DNA of 64,000 bases from Ptychodera flava (lineage: Eukaryota > Hemichordata > Enteropneusta > Ptychoderidae). The stretch lies in assembly GCF_041260155.1 (NCBI RefSeq), contig NC_091933.1, forward strand, positions 31,117,933-31,181,932, in the 5' to 3' direction. Below are positions 22,201 to 36,100 of the stretch, one piece after another. The translations under genes and the position numbers were made by a program. Every line of letters starts with the position of its first letter. The stretch's first letter is position 1. The notes under the pieces are model-generated. The model was not told the DNA's origin and did no database searches. It worked only from the letters and a program-made list of their open reading frames with translations.

Positions 22201-25200
22201 ATAAATATTTGACTGCAAATTTAGATGACATCTTTGGAAATTACACATGCAAGAACGACAGAAATACAAATTAATAGGCAACTGCTAATGTTTCAATGAA
22301 CACTAAAAAGACATATTAGCAGTTCAGACTACAAGCTGCAACATGAGCCACGCATGTGACACTGACAAAATTTGTCTGCATTTCAAGCTACTGGTGCCCC
22401 ATGTCGCGTGCAGCTACATTTAGTAACAAACCTGTAACTGCGACCAGTGCCGCTATTCATTTATTGTTTTCTTTCCTTTTACCACATCATATTTTTTTCC
22501 TGTTTGTAGCAGAGTAGATTAGAAGACAAAAGTCGTGAGGACGCAGCGTTTTTATCCAGGTTAACATCGCAAAGTGGCAGGAGTACCATGAGTATCAGAC
22601 ATGTAAATGCTGAACTCTATTCTATTGAGTAAAATGCATTGTGTGTGCTGTGAAATGAACTTCTTGCTCACTCTATATGCTTGCTATTCTTTCATTAATT
22701 GATAAATTTGCCTGGTTTTTGCGGGTGCATCCCGCGATGCAAATATGTACAGTGATTCATGCTTAGAAAAGTGCCCCATATCAAGGAAATAATCAGTCTT
22801 GATCAAAAGAATAAATATGACTTTATTATAATGAAAAAGTATATTTATGTATGTCTATTGAATGTTTCAGTTCTGTTATCAGTAGAAACTAGAGTACGTC
22901 TATAAATTTATAAATAAATTTATTATGAATGTAATATACTATGAATTATGTATAATAATTGTACATGGAATATTTTAATGTAATCTTTATATGTTGTGAG
23001 TTTCATGCAGTGTTATCCGTCTTGATAATTGTAGATTTGCCTAAATGTACTTGTTGTACTGTTGTGTGGTATAAGTACCAGTAAATATAGTTTGTAAATA
23101 AGAAAATAAAATTAAATGTGTTCCATTTTGGCTACCTACTCAATTGATTAGCTTTTTATAGGACTAAAGTAGAATACCCGGTTAAAAGATAATTTTTTAG
23201 AATACAATTACTTGCTCAATGCTGTACTCAAAAATATTACTGCTAAGATTGCGTAATCGTGTTTTGAAGAGGCACTGTCTATTTTTTAACATTTTTGAAA
23301 ACTCTTGATTTTAAGACCAATTGTCACTATTTAAGTACACTCACATTTTGGGAAACTGGAGGTTTCTTGGCACAACTCTTGGAATACAATATTTCAGAAC
23401 TGTTTCAAATTTTGAGCATATGCACTCAGAGGGCGTGCTATTGTTATGATTGATATTATTCTGGAGAGTCCATAAGAAAGACCTACGGTGTGTTACACTC
23501 AACTGGGCTGCAGTGGGTACTCACCAGTGTTTGAACGCATCTTAAGTCCCTAGCTTTGATTACAAGAGTCTTGAGAAAAGCTTTCCATGTTTCAAACATA
23601 CAGTTCGCATGGTCATCAAATCACAAACTTCTCCAAAAATCTTATCTGATTTCTGTGGACTTTATATGCATCTGTACATAATTGGAAGGACGAATATTTC
23701 CATTCGGTGATTAGCCTTTGAGTGCAAAAGTCAATGTTTGTCTCCTGTATAAAATGTTGACCAAAAACTGTAGCCAATGAAAAGTAATGTCCATTTAGTC
23801 GAAAATCGTCAAAAAAAAAGACCAAAAAATTCATAAAAATTGGTAAAATTTTGCATTAACAGTTTAGTTGGAAAAGTTACAGCTCTCGAGGGGTTAAGTT
23901 ATTGATTTTAAAAGATGTTAGAAAAAGACAATGCCACTTTCATTTCATGTGTGGTTTGGACCGCTGTAAAGATAAATTGACGCCATAGTCGCTGATCATT
24001 GAAGCCCTCTCTCTCTCTCTCTCTCTCTTTCTCTGTTCTTGTTCAATGATTGTATGCACACACAGTCAATATTGAATATGAGGAGATTTTACCTACCGGT
24101 ATCTTGGCCTTCAGATCTTTGTGAATCCAAAGCACTGCTCTCACCAAGCCATGCACATTTTGTGTGATATGTGGTCATTCAGTGAAGATGTGGTGTTTTA
24201 TTGTACAAATACTGAAGAGAGAGAGAGAGAGCCTCACAGTATATGAAATTTTACAAAAAACTGGCTTTGTAACACTGCTGCTGCAAATAATGTGTGTGTA
24301 GCATGTCTTAAATGATTGTAAATTATTATCAAATATTCCACTCTGCTTTTTTAAAACTTTTGATTTCTATATTCTCCATCATCAGGCTGAGAAGTCGCGA
24401 TCACCAACGCCTGTACGAGTTGATTCCCCCGTCATTCTGACACCTCCCCCGGAGGCACTTGCGATTATTGTAAAACACCTCAACAACAAAAGGATGAGAC
24501 TGATCGATCTCTTCACCAGAGCTGATAAAGATAAGAACTGGATGATCACCAAGGAAGAATTTCAAAACTGCATCAAAGACGTAAGTAAATTTGCATTTTC
24601 TTGTCATGCAAAACGAGATCGAATAAAGGAATTGACAGCAAAAGTTATGTCTGTAATACCAGTATATTCATGATACACATATAGGGTAGTTGTTTCAGTT
24701 TCGGTCATAATGGCCGTGTGTTTTTGCAACATTTCACAAAACTGTAACAAAATACTACAACAGGTCAGTATGGTATTTGGCCGCGTAATTGTATGCAGAC
24801 TGGGTGAATTGGATACGAAATATGCGCGTAAATTTGAATGCCTTGTGAAGTTAAGTCCTGCAGATCAGTCGTACATCAATTGCACTCTTTTGATTTCGTA
24901 CATGTTCCCAAAATAGCGAGCGTAAGTCATGGCCAAGGGCAGGCCTTGGGTTGTGCATCTTGCATGTTTACTTTACAGTTGGTTGTTCTACTCCCCAAAG
25001 CATGTTGAGATACACAGTATTCAGCTTGTCAACTCAGCCTGTACACGTGAATTTTGTCCGGTCCAAAATTCAAGCAAACAACATGATAACAGTGCATCGT
25101 TAAATGCATAGTCGCCTTGTTGACAAACTAGATCATGTGTGTTTCAGCATGCTTTGATGAGTAGAACATGACCTTGCAATTGACACATAAACAAAACTAG

Positions 25201-28200
25201 CAAAGGTTATGTTACAGTTTTTGTGTATTCACTCGGGGCAGCTATATATGACTTGCCAGTGGAAAATTACAAGTACATGTATGTAGTTTATAAAATCCGA
25301 GTTGTATGTTTGTCACCAATGTTTGTAAAATGTACTGTGGTCATACTTTGGTAAACACTTTTACATAAATCTCTTTTAACCCTTTGAATGCCAATGTCAA
25401 TTTTTGTCACATTTATAAAACAAAAGTAGTGGATTTTTTCAGATTTCTGCCAAAATTTTGATAAAAAACTTTAGCCAATGAAAGGTGATGTCCATTTGGT
25501 CCAAAATCCTCAAAAAATTAGAGAAAATTCATAAAAATTGGTAAAATGTTGCACTAAAATTTTGGTGGGAAAAAATCACAGCATTCAATCAAAGGGTTAA
25601 ATCATCGTATTGAATAACAAGTAATTATACAACTAATGAGGCTTTAGTACCATCTTGATGACACAACGACATGAACATTGAATTTCATGCTTTTAATATT
25701 TTATATTGTGGTTATTGTTATTTGACAGCTTTGTCAAGACCAGCAAATTTTGTGATGTCACCCCCCAGATTATTACTGATAAAATGTCTGATTATCCAGT
25801 GTAGTGACCCTGATGTTTCCTACATCTCCAAAATCCCTGACATAGCCAAAACTATAAATAATAGCAATAATGTACCCCCTCCAGGCCCATGATGGACTCA
25901 AGCAAACTTTGCATCCCTTAACGTACTTGACTTTGCCTCGTACATTTGGTTCTGCAAAGTTTCTTTTTGACAATTATGGTCCAGGAGGGGGTACATTATT
26001 GCACAAATAGAATTTACCAAGAATATTGTTGTTATTGCTATTGAGCAATATATTTCATTTGCATTTCTCTTATTTGTACATACTCACCAGATATCTCATA
26101 GTGTAATGTATTTATACCTGATTGTATGAAAAATTATGTTGTCGATAACGCACCAGATCCAAGATTATGTTGTTGTTTTTATCACAACTGGAAGTTGTGA
26201 TATAGAGGTGGTTTCAACGGTGTTTGATGTCATCCATTTCCGTAAACGACAAAAAGTCAAAAACTGCTGAACAGACTGCGTTGATATTTGATACCGATAC
26301 ATAGACTGGTTCCAAGGTTCCAATTCCGAAAAATGGAGCCAAACGGAGCGCCGGTTAGATAGTTTTGGGAAATTTCTAACCCCCCTTTTTATCTAATTGA
26401 TTTTAGGGGTCTTTCATATATGTAGTTTTGGAATGTACACCAATCCTGCATTGTGGACTGTTTTATGAGTTGTTGAACAGAAATGAGGTTTTGATGAATG
26501 TTAGAAATATGCAGGATGGCTGATTCGAAGTATAAGAGATTTCTATGGTCTTTTGGGCATCAAAAGCATTAAAAAAATCATATTTCATAGTTTAGATTCT
26601 CACTTTTGAGATGACCCTAGGCATTTGTTAAGTAAACATCCTTGAGTCAATATAAGGGCCGTTCTGACATCAGCATTTAACAACGTTGTGAACGCCGTTG
26701 TTATGGTAAACAACGACGAAAACCACGTGTGAGAACAGTTAACGACGGTGCTGCGACGGCGTCGATCTACGGCGTCGAATTTCGTCAGACCTGCAACGGC
26801 GCGCCGACGCAAATTGTGTGTCAGAACGGTTAACGACGGTGTAAACGCCCTCTCGCGACGACTTTTGTCCAAAACATTACCTCTGACCTATCAGCTCGAG
26901 TGCACAGTACGCATAGCTGGACTCGACACGAACCATGGAAGACAACAGATCTCTCGCTCCCATGTATAAAGTGTGAAAGAGGCTGCCCACCTAACTATCC
27001 AAAATGTTTTTGTGTCGAGTTTGTGTTTGGTTCGTTTCAAAAATGTGTTCCTACATTCTTATCCGATTGTTTGTGTTAATAAAAATGTTTGTTTCGCCTC
27101 AGATATTTGTAGGGAAGTTTGGATTAGTGTGTACGGTAATCTTTTGTTTGTGCGGGGAAAGCTTATGGCGAGACGCAGCCGGACCTATGGTGTTACAAAG
27201 TTGATAGAGTGGCCCTTTGACGCTAGCGTTTCGAAACCCCAGTGTGGTTCTCATCAGTCGCAGTGTAGATTCTTTCTTTGTTTGGTTTGTGAAAAATTAT
27301 TTTAATGGGTTTTAGTGATCTTGCTCATCGAATAGCGAGGCAAGAATATCAATGTTTGGGTCTCGTTGTGAGTCCATTTATGCATTCCTGAGGCGACGAT
27401 GAACTGTTGAATCCGTCTGGATCGCATATGAAGGTGAAAATACAGGAGACACGCCGCTACAGTTGCGTCCTGGACATCCGCCATTGTTGTTTATATCCAA
27501 CCTGTACTATAGACATATATTGAACGTAGAGGGCGCAAAACACCGATGTTTTCCTCAAAACACCGGAGGAAATTCCGTGTATGGACATAAGTAGAGATTA
27601 AGGGTTAATCCACAGGTGTTTACCAATCAAAACCGTTTATTACCGGCGGCGTTGGTTTGGCTAGTGGGAACACAGTAATACAGACTTTGACATTCCAGAG
27701 ATTAAGTATCCACAACCTCACATGTTACAGTCTTTCACTACAATGGTATGGCCCAAACCCATTGTTATCAATGGAGAGTGTGGACCTGTCTGCAGGAAAT
27801 TGGGGTGAACAGGTTAGACAATGACGTTACAAGTTGTAGGTTAGTTATCAAGGTAGCACCAGCATACAGTCCTGAGCATCTGTCCATGTGTTCTCACAGC
27901 AAATTACAGGGAAAAAAAATATTTGAGAAGTTTCTCTCCTTTAAATAGAAGTATATTACAATTTACTAGTAAACCTGTCATGGATAGATTGCTCTCAAAT
28001 GATCTGAAACACAGTTATTGCCCATTAGCAACAAATCTATAGCAAGATTTATGTAAAGTTCATGAACTTACACAAGGTATTAGACAAAAGATGACCATGA
28101 CTTTGCTACTTTTCAACATTTATTTCAATCAGATTTCCCCAGCTTAGTGTATAATTTTGTAATCTTAATTACTGTCAACTTAGCTTTACTAACTTATTCA

Positions 28201-30044
28201 TACCTCATTATTCTTACACTACTGTTATACCTTATAACCACAAAATTTCAAGAGATGCATATATGATTGTCACTTAACAAACAATTTACAAATATGTCTT
28301 CTGCTTCTTCTCCATATACATATACATGTCTCTTTTCTCATAAAAATGAGCTTAAAATCGCAATGTGAAAAATAGTCTTTCAGCTATATGTTGCTCATTG
28401 ACTTCGTGGTCTGTCTAATTCACAGTGAGTGTGGTTGTTGATAAATGCCGATAATACTAGGCGGTCATTATGTCCAAGCGCCATTGGCGGTATTTTTTAA
28501 CATAATGACCATAGGTCATTATCACATCTGGAAGTTGTGATATATAGGGTTAGCTTCAACCGGTGTGGACAGTGTCCATTTTCCGTAAACGACAAAAGTC
28601 AAAAACCATTGAACAGACTGCATTGATATTTGGTAGAGATATTCAGACTAATTCCAAGGTTCCGATTCGAAAAATGGAGCCAAACGGAGCAGCGGTTAGA
28701 TAGTTTTGGGAAATTTCTAACCCCCCCCTTTAACTAATTGATTTAGGGGTCTTTCATATATGTAGTTTTGGAATGTACACCAATCCTGCATTGTGGACTA
28801 TTTAATGAGTTGTGGAACAGAAATGAGGTTTTGATGAATGTTACAAATATGCAGGATGGCTGATTCAAAGTATCAGAGATTTTCATGCGCTTTTGGTAAT
28901 AAAATTGATAAAAAACAACATATTTAATGTTTTAGATTTCTCACATTTGTTATTACCCTTAACATTACAGACTTGATGACATAACTAGCTGCTGGACCTG
29001 TTTACTGGCGCATTGATTTAATGACAAAGATCGTTTTATTTGTAATAAGGACGTGTGATTTTGTAAAACATAGTCTATTAGCCTGGAAATGTGATTTTTG
29101 CGAATATTGCTTACCCACTGACAAACAGTGTGGTTTGAAAATGGCTGGAATTCGCTACTTCGGGACTTTGTTTTCTGTGTGCATTTACTGACAAACTCCA
29201 AACCCGCAGCACCTACCCTTTCAGTATTTCATGTACAGGTGTACCCAGGATAGAGTAGTTTCACAATGTGCCAGTTGTGATCAAGTGCCATTGGCGCTAT
29301 TTTTTCATTTGTTTCTTTCACATTATACCGTACAATACATTCAAATATACTACCTGGTGAAGTAGATACAATTCAAATTGAGATCACTGATAACTAGTGG
29401 ATCAAGTTGATCCTTTTGTTTGCACATTTGAAGTTGTGCATCTCACAAAACACAAAGTCCAAAGACAGTGAGAATGATTTTGACATTGTACTCTGCAATT
29501 TCATCCAAAGTATGGCTGATAACTCCACCTTTTCAATTCCACAGGCTAAAATTCCCCTGGCTGACGATTTACTTGAGGAATTAGTTCATTCCCTGGATCA
29601 GGACATGAATGATCAGCTGGATTACAGGGAATTGGCACGTGGCATCAAGGAATATCAGCGGGAAGAACGGAGATACCGGAAGGCTAGAATGAGAGGTGAA
29701 GGAATGAGTCCAACATTCTAGTTCATGCATGAACTTTAACTGTTGAATTTTGTGTAACAGTGGATGAAAACATTTTTCCATTTGATGATATCGTATATAC
29801 TTTCAAAACTGGATTTAGTCTGAAATTTGAAGCATTCATCAAAAGTGCCCCATGGTTCATTTATTTATGCCCTTCCTGTACATCAACTGCACTGCTCAAA
29901 GTTCTGTGTATTACCAATGATGATCAAGAGTATAGTTATTATTGTATTATTATTCACTGCATTTTTACAGTGAAAAATTTTCACAAGCATTTTTTTGTTA
30001 AATGAAGATAAAACTTCAAACTTGCCAGCATGTCTGAATGTCAC

Positions 30045-30108
<64 letters not shown>

Positions 30109-33100
30109 TTTTTCGTCCCATGCATCTGTTGTGTGATGAATCCAAAATTTTTTTGAGCCTCAGAAAGTATCTATATATTTCCTATCATTTTACATAAACT
30201 TATGCTTGTGAGCAATATGTCCTTTTGCTGAAGATACCAATTTTTACCCCTTGATCATATATAAAAATCATATTTTGTTAAAAATTGACAATAAAAATGT
30301 AAGTATGATAATCATGTGGTAGGAAAAAGAAGCATGTGAGCAGTTGATCATGACTTTGCTAATGTTGAAAGAGTGATTTTGTTAATACCGGAATTAAAGA
30401 ATTGTGATTTTTTTTTATTTCACAGTCAAGAGTGAAACAAACTCCTCCAAATCAAAGGATTTGGACAAACAAGAAAGTTCACGGAGTTCTCCGCATACCA
30501 AATCTAGGAGTTCCCCCTCAAGACCTTCCTCCAAGGCGACTGACAAGCGCGTCAAGTCGGCGGCATCCGAACACTCTCATATCAGCTTTGCTGTGTCTGA
30601 GGTCTCCACTGTATCGCTGGAAGTTCCAAAAGTTGACATCACGGAGCAGGTTCACATAGCCGGATACAATGATAATGAAACGCAAAAAGGAAAAAGTCTT
30701 CAATAAACAGGTCAGTGTGGTCTATTTATACTCTTCATAACATGAAAGTATAGAAATAAGATGCAGGTGCATTGCAAAAGCAGATATAAAATTGCACACC
30801 GTGAACAAAGCTTTTAGATCAGAGACATCTCTACATCTGATCTGGTCAAATGCCAAAATGTACAATATGAAACGGTAGATTTGCATAACATTAATTCTAC
30901 TGGCTTTACTCACACAATAACAGGGAAATCCTAGGGCTTTTTTAACTTGAAAACTCTCAATGAATGACCCTTTTTTTTTTCACCCAGGCACAGATGACAA
31001 GTGCCGGCAAGAAGAGGTCTAAATCGGGCAACAAAGGCAAAGTGAAGACTGGCAACAGAGCCGTGGACAACCACGCATTGGCCAGCACTTTGTCCGGTGA
31101 AACGGCCGAAGGGATCGACAGGTACAGAGAGGCGAGACTCAAGGAGTATCACAAATTACTGCAGATGTGTGAAGAGAGAAGCATACCCCTGACACAACAG
31201 CTGCTAGAGAGAGGTATGTACATATCAAAGTTACCCGGTATACTGATACTTGAACTGATCGTCAATGCTCATCTGGTAGAGAGAGCAAACCTCACAATGC
31301 AACCAGTTAATTTATTTATCAAAAATATTTGATATGAAAAGGTAAATGTTATTGATTCAGTGAAGGAATCTCTTCATGATAATCTCTCTTACAACAGAAG
31401 CATTAACAGAAGTATTTGTTGACATGAAATTTATGAAATTGAAATGGTCATAAAAGTCGACTGACAAATTTCAACTTTCTCACTATTTCTCAGCTCTACT
31501 TTCACCCGGAGACAAGAACATATCCAGGATCGGAAAGAAGATAACACAGCCTGGGTCATCAGTGTTGGTGTCATCGCACTTTGCTGACCCTCCGGCAAGG
31601 CCAAGGACACCCATCGAAGTCAAGCATGCAGACAAAGTGCATCGCAGCAGGACTGGGGAACTGCTGATGGAAGCAAAACACACCTACCCACAGAGAAGGT
31701 ACATAGAGCCACAGAAGTCAGTCATGAATTTGTCCACCGGTAAAGCTTTTGTCGCTCCAAAGATTGACTCCTGGCTGACATTTGAAGAGTACGATGAACT
31801 AACAAGGTATGTACGACTGAAAATTCATAAATTTCAGAATGGATTGTATGGGGATATTTACAATATCATTAGAATTGTACCTTTGTCAATTAGTGAGTCA
31901 GAACCTGTATAGCATTTCCCATACACAATTACCCGTATAGTGTCACAAAGCCCATGAATTAATTAAAGCTGCAAGCAGCCTTCGCGGGGCCCAAGCTGCT
32001 AATATGGTTTAAAGTTCTTGCAATTATAATGGTATATGCAAAATTGAAGTCTCGAAAAGTAGGATTTTTAGCATCATCTCATGGTTACTGTTAACGGTAT
32101 GTTTCACTGGTAATTTGCATCTTTTATGCAAAATCAAATATGGCTGCCAAAGTTCTTCACCGATCCAATTGCCTATCAGAAACAGTAAAGTGCTCAGATA
32201 GGAGTAAAATGTCATTGAATCGGTGTGTTGGTTCTTGAGAAGAAGAGCTTTAAATAGTAAATTGCAATTTTCGCAAAATCCAAGATGGCAGCCAAACCAC
32301 AAGACTGATTGAACTGCCTTTTGCAATCTTGAAAGAGGTCATACTTAAAGGGAAACCTAAGTCCAGCGACATTGACCGTTTATCCCTTCCAAAATCACCC
32401 TTGAATAAAATGCAGCTCAAATTTGCAACATAATTGCACGCGCCGACGACTACGGCGCGACGAAAAGAGAAGTTGAAGTAGACGACATTTATGGAAATGA
32501 GCTCGGAATCCAATGGGCGCGAAAGGGCTCATGGGAGAAGCGTGCGTGACGTCATCGGCGATACAGACGATTGTAGCTTGCAGCTGGAGGAGTACCATGA
32601 ACAGTTTAGCGCGTTCGTAAGACGACTCTGGAGAGTTCGGACAGCGATATTTCTGACATCGAGTATTACTTTTCCCACACTGAAATCAAACCATACTAAT
32701 TTGAACCAAGATATGTAATAATGGGAAAGTATCTCCACACATCGTTCGTAATTCCGCGGAGGGAGTCACTGTGCTTGTAGGCCTACAGACCCCGAACTGG
32801 ATTGGAGACCTGACACTGAGTGACTCTGCGATCCTTCAGCGTTACGTTTCTAAAACAGAGTTTTCTTTATCAGTCGCTTAAATTAATTTTTGGTTCGTGA
32901 ATGATACGTAAGTCGAGCTCAGCCAGATCTTTAAGGTTGCGAAATCTTCAATATATATCGGAAAATATTTATTCGCAATTTGACAAATGTATAGCGTCGT
33001 CTTTTTTTCGAAGTTGGTGTCGAACTTAGGAAGTCGGGCTTACTCAGATCTACAAAGTGATGAAATCTCCGATATAATGGATATTTGCCCGCTATTTAAA

Positions 33101-36100
33101 ACAATAGTATCGTCTATATTGTTGTAAAGAATGCATTTCAAACAAGACCAGCCAAAACTCTCGACGATGTCCGATATGTCCTCTGTTCAGGTCTCGATCG
33201 CCAAGTAAAAATGTATTACATGTAAAGAATGTTATTCGTGCAAGGCAATCCCCACTCACGGTGATATCTGATCGGCCCTCTCGACGAAGTTCCGATTGTA
33301 GTGTATGAAAGTTCGTGTGGAAATTTAATGAAAAAAATCCTTTCCATGTAAAAAATGTATTTCGTGCATGAATAATTCTAATAATGTAAAACATACATTA
33401 TTCTTGACTATCGGCCACGGATGCTATGAACTAAGAGTCGGACAGAGGTGGTTGGGTGGTCAGAACTGTTAGGCACGTGGTGAAATCTCCGATACACATC
33501 GGATATTTACCCACATTTTGACAAAGTAGCGTCTAGTATCAGAGTTAATGTCCAAAGTCGCCGATATTTATCGGATAAATATCCGTAATTTCGCAGACCG
33601 GGCGTGCCGACACCACACAGTGCACGTAAATCTAGTATCGTCTGGTATCGATATCGATATTAGCCTTGGAGTCCCGGTGCAATTGATATTTATTGAGTAA
33701 ATATAATATCGGCGATTTCTCAGACCCGGCGTGCCGATCGAGACACATCATTCTCGACCGCGGCCATCCGGGTACTTGCGGATTCTTACGTCATTTTTGC
33801 GTCAGCGCCGTTGGAAGTTTGAATTTTCAACCACCAAAGAAATATTCAAAGTTTCAATATACATAAATGACATAACTTTTAGTTCTGCTTTTTTCCACAC
33901 AATTTCTGTATCATTCTCTCTTCTGTATCGTCTGATCTCTCATTCACCTCGCTCGTATGCGTTTCACCTACTGACGTCACTCCACGGTCGAGAACAGGCA
34001 AGAAGTCATTCCAGTATCTTGTAATATCAATATTACCAGATATAGTCACGAAATTGCCTATATTATCGTGTATATAAGAGCGATTTCGCAGATCCGGGCT
34101 GTCGAGATGAGAGACGCTTTGTGTAGTTTCGTCTTCGGATTTTAGAGTCCCGAAATCGCTAATATTAACATTTATCTGGTTAAAACCGGCGGTAATAGGC
34201 TGACTCAGCATGTCAAGATACGAACCGCATTGTGTAGTACCGTCTTGTATCGTTATCAGAGTCCCGAAATCACTTATAAAATCATCCTGAAAGAAGTAGA
34301 ACATAACTTTGTATCTTTTGAGATATTAAAACTCGCCCGACTTTCTTTAGCCACTGTCTTCGAAAAAGCTGTTCTGTGGGACGACGATAAAAGCTGACTC
34401 CGTTTGTTCTTCCTTGAGTGATTTTTGCACTCAACTGAACAACAGTTAATAATTTTTTATGCTACTGATGAGAATTAAAGAGTCGTAAACGCGCAGAACT
34501 GCTCTCCTGCAGTCATAGACTCCAATGCTTTGGTAAGCGGTCACACACGTTCGTGTATCACCGATGACGTCACGCACGCTCCTCCCATGAGCCCTTCGCG
34601 CCCATGGGATTCCGAGCTCATTTCCATAAATGTCGTCTACTTCAACTTCTCTTTTCGTCGCTCCGTAGTCGTCGGCGCGTGCAATTATGTTGCAAATTTG
34701 AGCTGCATTTTATTCAAGGGTGATTTTGGAAGGGATAAACGGTCAATGTCGCTGGACTTAGGTTTCCCTTTAAGATGATACGATTAAGATTTCAGTTCAA
34801 GAGGTGTGTTGGTTCTGGAGACGAAAATTTTTAAAGATTTAAGTGTGATTTCCATAAAATCCAAGATGGCGGCCAAACCATGTGACCGATCAGGATGGCT
34901 TTCGCAAACTTTAAAGAGATTATACGTAAGATGACAGGAATTAAATTTAGTTCAATCGGTGTGTTCTTTCTGGAGAAGAAGATTTTTAAAGATTAAAGTG
35001 CGATTTTCACAAAATCCAAGATGGCGGCCAAACCATGTGACCAATCCATATGGTTTTCGCAAACGTGAAAGAGATCACACTAAGGATGATGTCAGTAAAA
35101 TTTCATCTACATCGGAGCGTTGGTTCTGGAGGAGAAGATTTTTTAAGATTAAAGTTCAATTTTCACAAAATCCAAGATGGCGGCCAAACCACGTGACCGA
35201 TCAAAATGCCTTTTACAAACTTAAAAGAGATCAGCCTAAGGATGACATGAGTAAAATTTCAGCTCAATCGGTGTGTTAGTTCTGGAGAAGAAGATTTTTG
35301 AAGATTAAATTGGTAGTTTTCGAAAATCCAATATGGCGGCCAAATCACGTGACCGATCCAAATGTCTTTTGCAACCTTGAAAGAGACTACTCATAGGATG
35401 ACATGAGTAAAATTTCAGCTTAATCAGTGTGTTGTTTCTGGAGAAGAGGATTTTTGAAATTTAAATTAGTAGTTTTCGAAAATCCAATCTGACGGCCAAA
35501 TCACGTGACCGATCCAAATGTCTTTCGCAAACTTGAAAGAGATCACACTTAAGATGTTACATGTCAAATTTCAGTCGAATCGGTGTGTTGGTTCTGGAGA
35601 AGAAGATTTTTAAAGATTAAATCACGATTTTCTCAAAATCCAATATGGCGGCCAAACCATGTGACCAATCAAAACGCCGTTCGCAAACTTGAAAGAGATG
35701 ACTCTAAGGATGACATGAGCAAAATTTCAGCTCAATCGGTGTGTTGGTTCTGGAGAAGAAGATTTTTAAATTGGTATTTTTCGAAAATCCAATACGGCGG
35801 CCAAGGTCACGTGACCGCACGCAATTTTATTTGCCAATTCTTAAGACCTTAGGTCATGCTTGCTATATAAAAAATTTCAAACTGACTTGACCCCTAGGTC
35901 AGCAAGAAAAGCAATTTTTAGTGTTTTGGAAAATCCAATATGGCCACCAGGTCACATGACCAATCAAAATTTTAAGGATAATATGCACGAGAACCCATAA
36001 GTAGCTATTAGCACTGCAAGTTTGAGAAGTTTATGTCATGTGGTTTCTGAGATCAAGAGTGACAAAAAAGGGACAGTAGAAGAAGAAGATGAGGAAGAAG

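Larger units (their letters stand above)
32349..34769. mobile_element. 2.42-kb TTAA-flanked element with 0.2-kb inverted ends
   Basis: TTAA lies outside both ends (32345-32348 and 34770-34773). The inverted ends begin AGGGAAACCTAAGTCCAGCG and stay nearly identical for about 215 bp (32349-32565 and 34554-34769). Removing the insert and one TTAA restores the 155-156-bp period of the host repeat, which proves the target duplication. TTAA duplication is typical of piggyBac-type transposition. No transposase frame: non-autonomous. Inside are degenerate 110-130-bp units and a nested family A MITE. Confidence 0.8.

Noticed and set aside
30432..30659. Alternative frame across the EF-hand linker exon
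   Set aside because: The frame entered from the 29545-29695 exon is the Ser/Lys one; the alternative frame stops at 30657-30659 and matches only after the homopolymer slip.
34959..35852. Open frames with a 52-residue periodic protein (WRRRFLKIK ... RPNHVT)
   Set aside because: The period is the 156-bp satellite-like unit, which happens to be a multiple of three. Stops interrupt other units, and there is no start or splice context.
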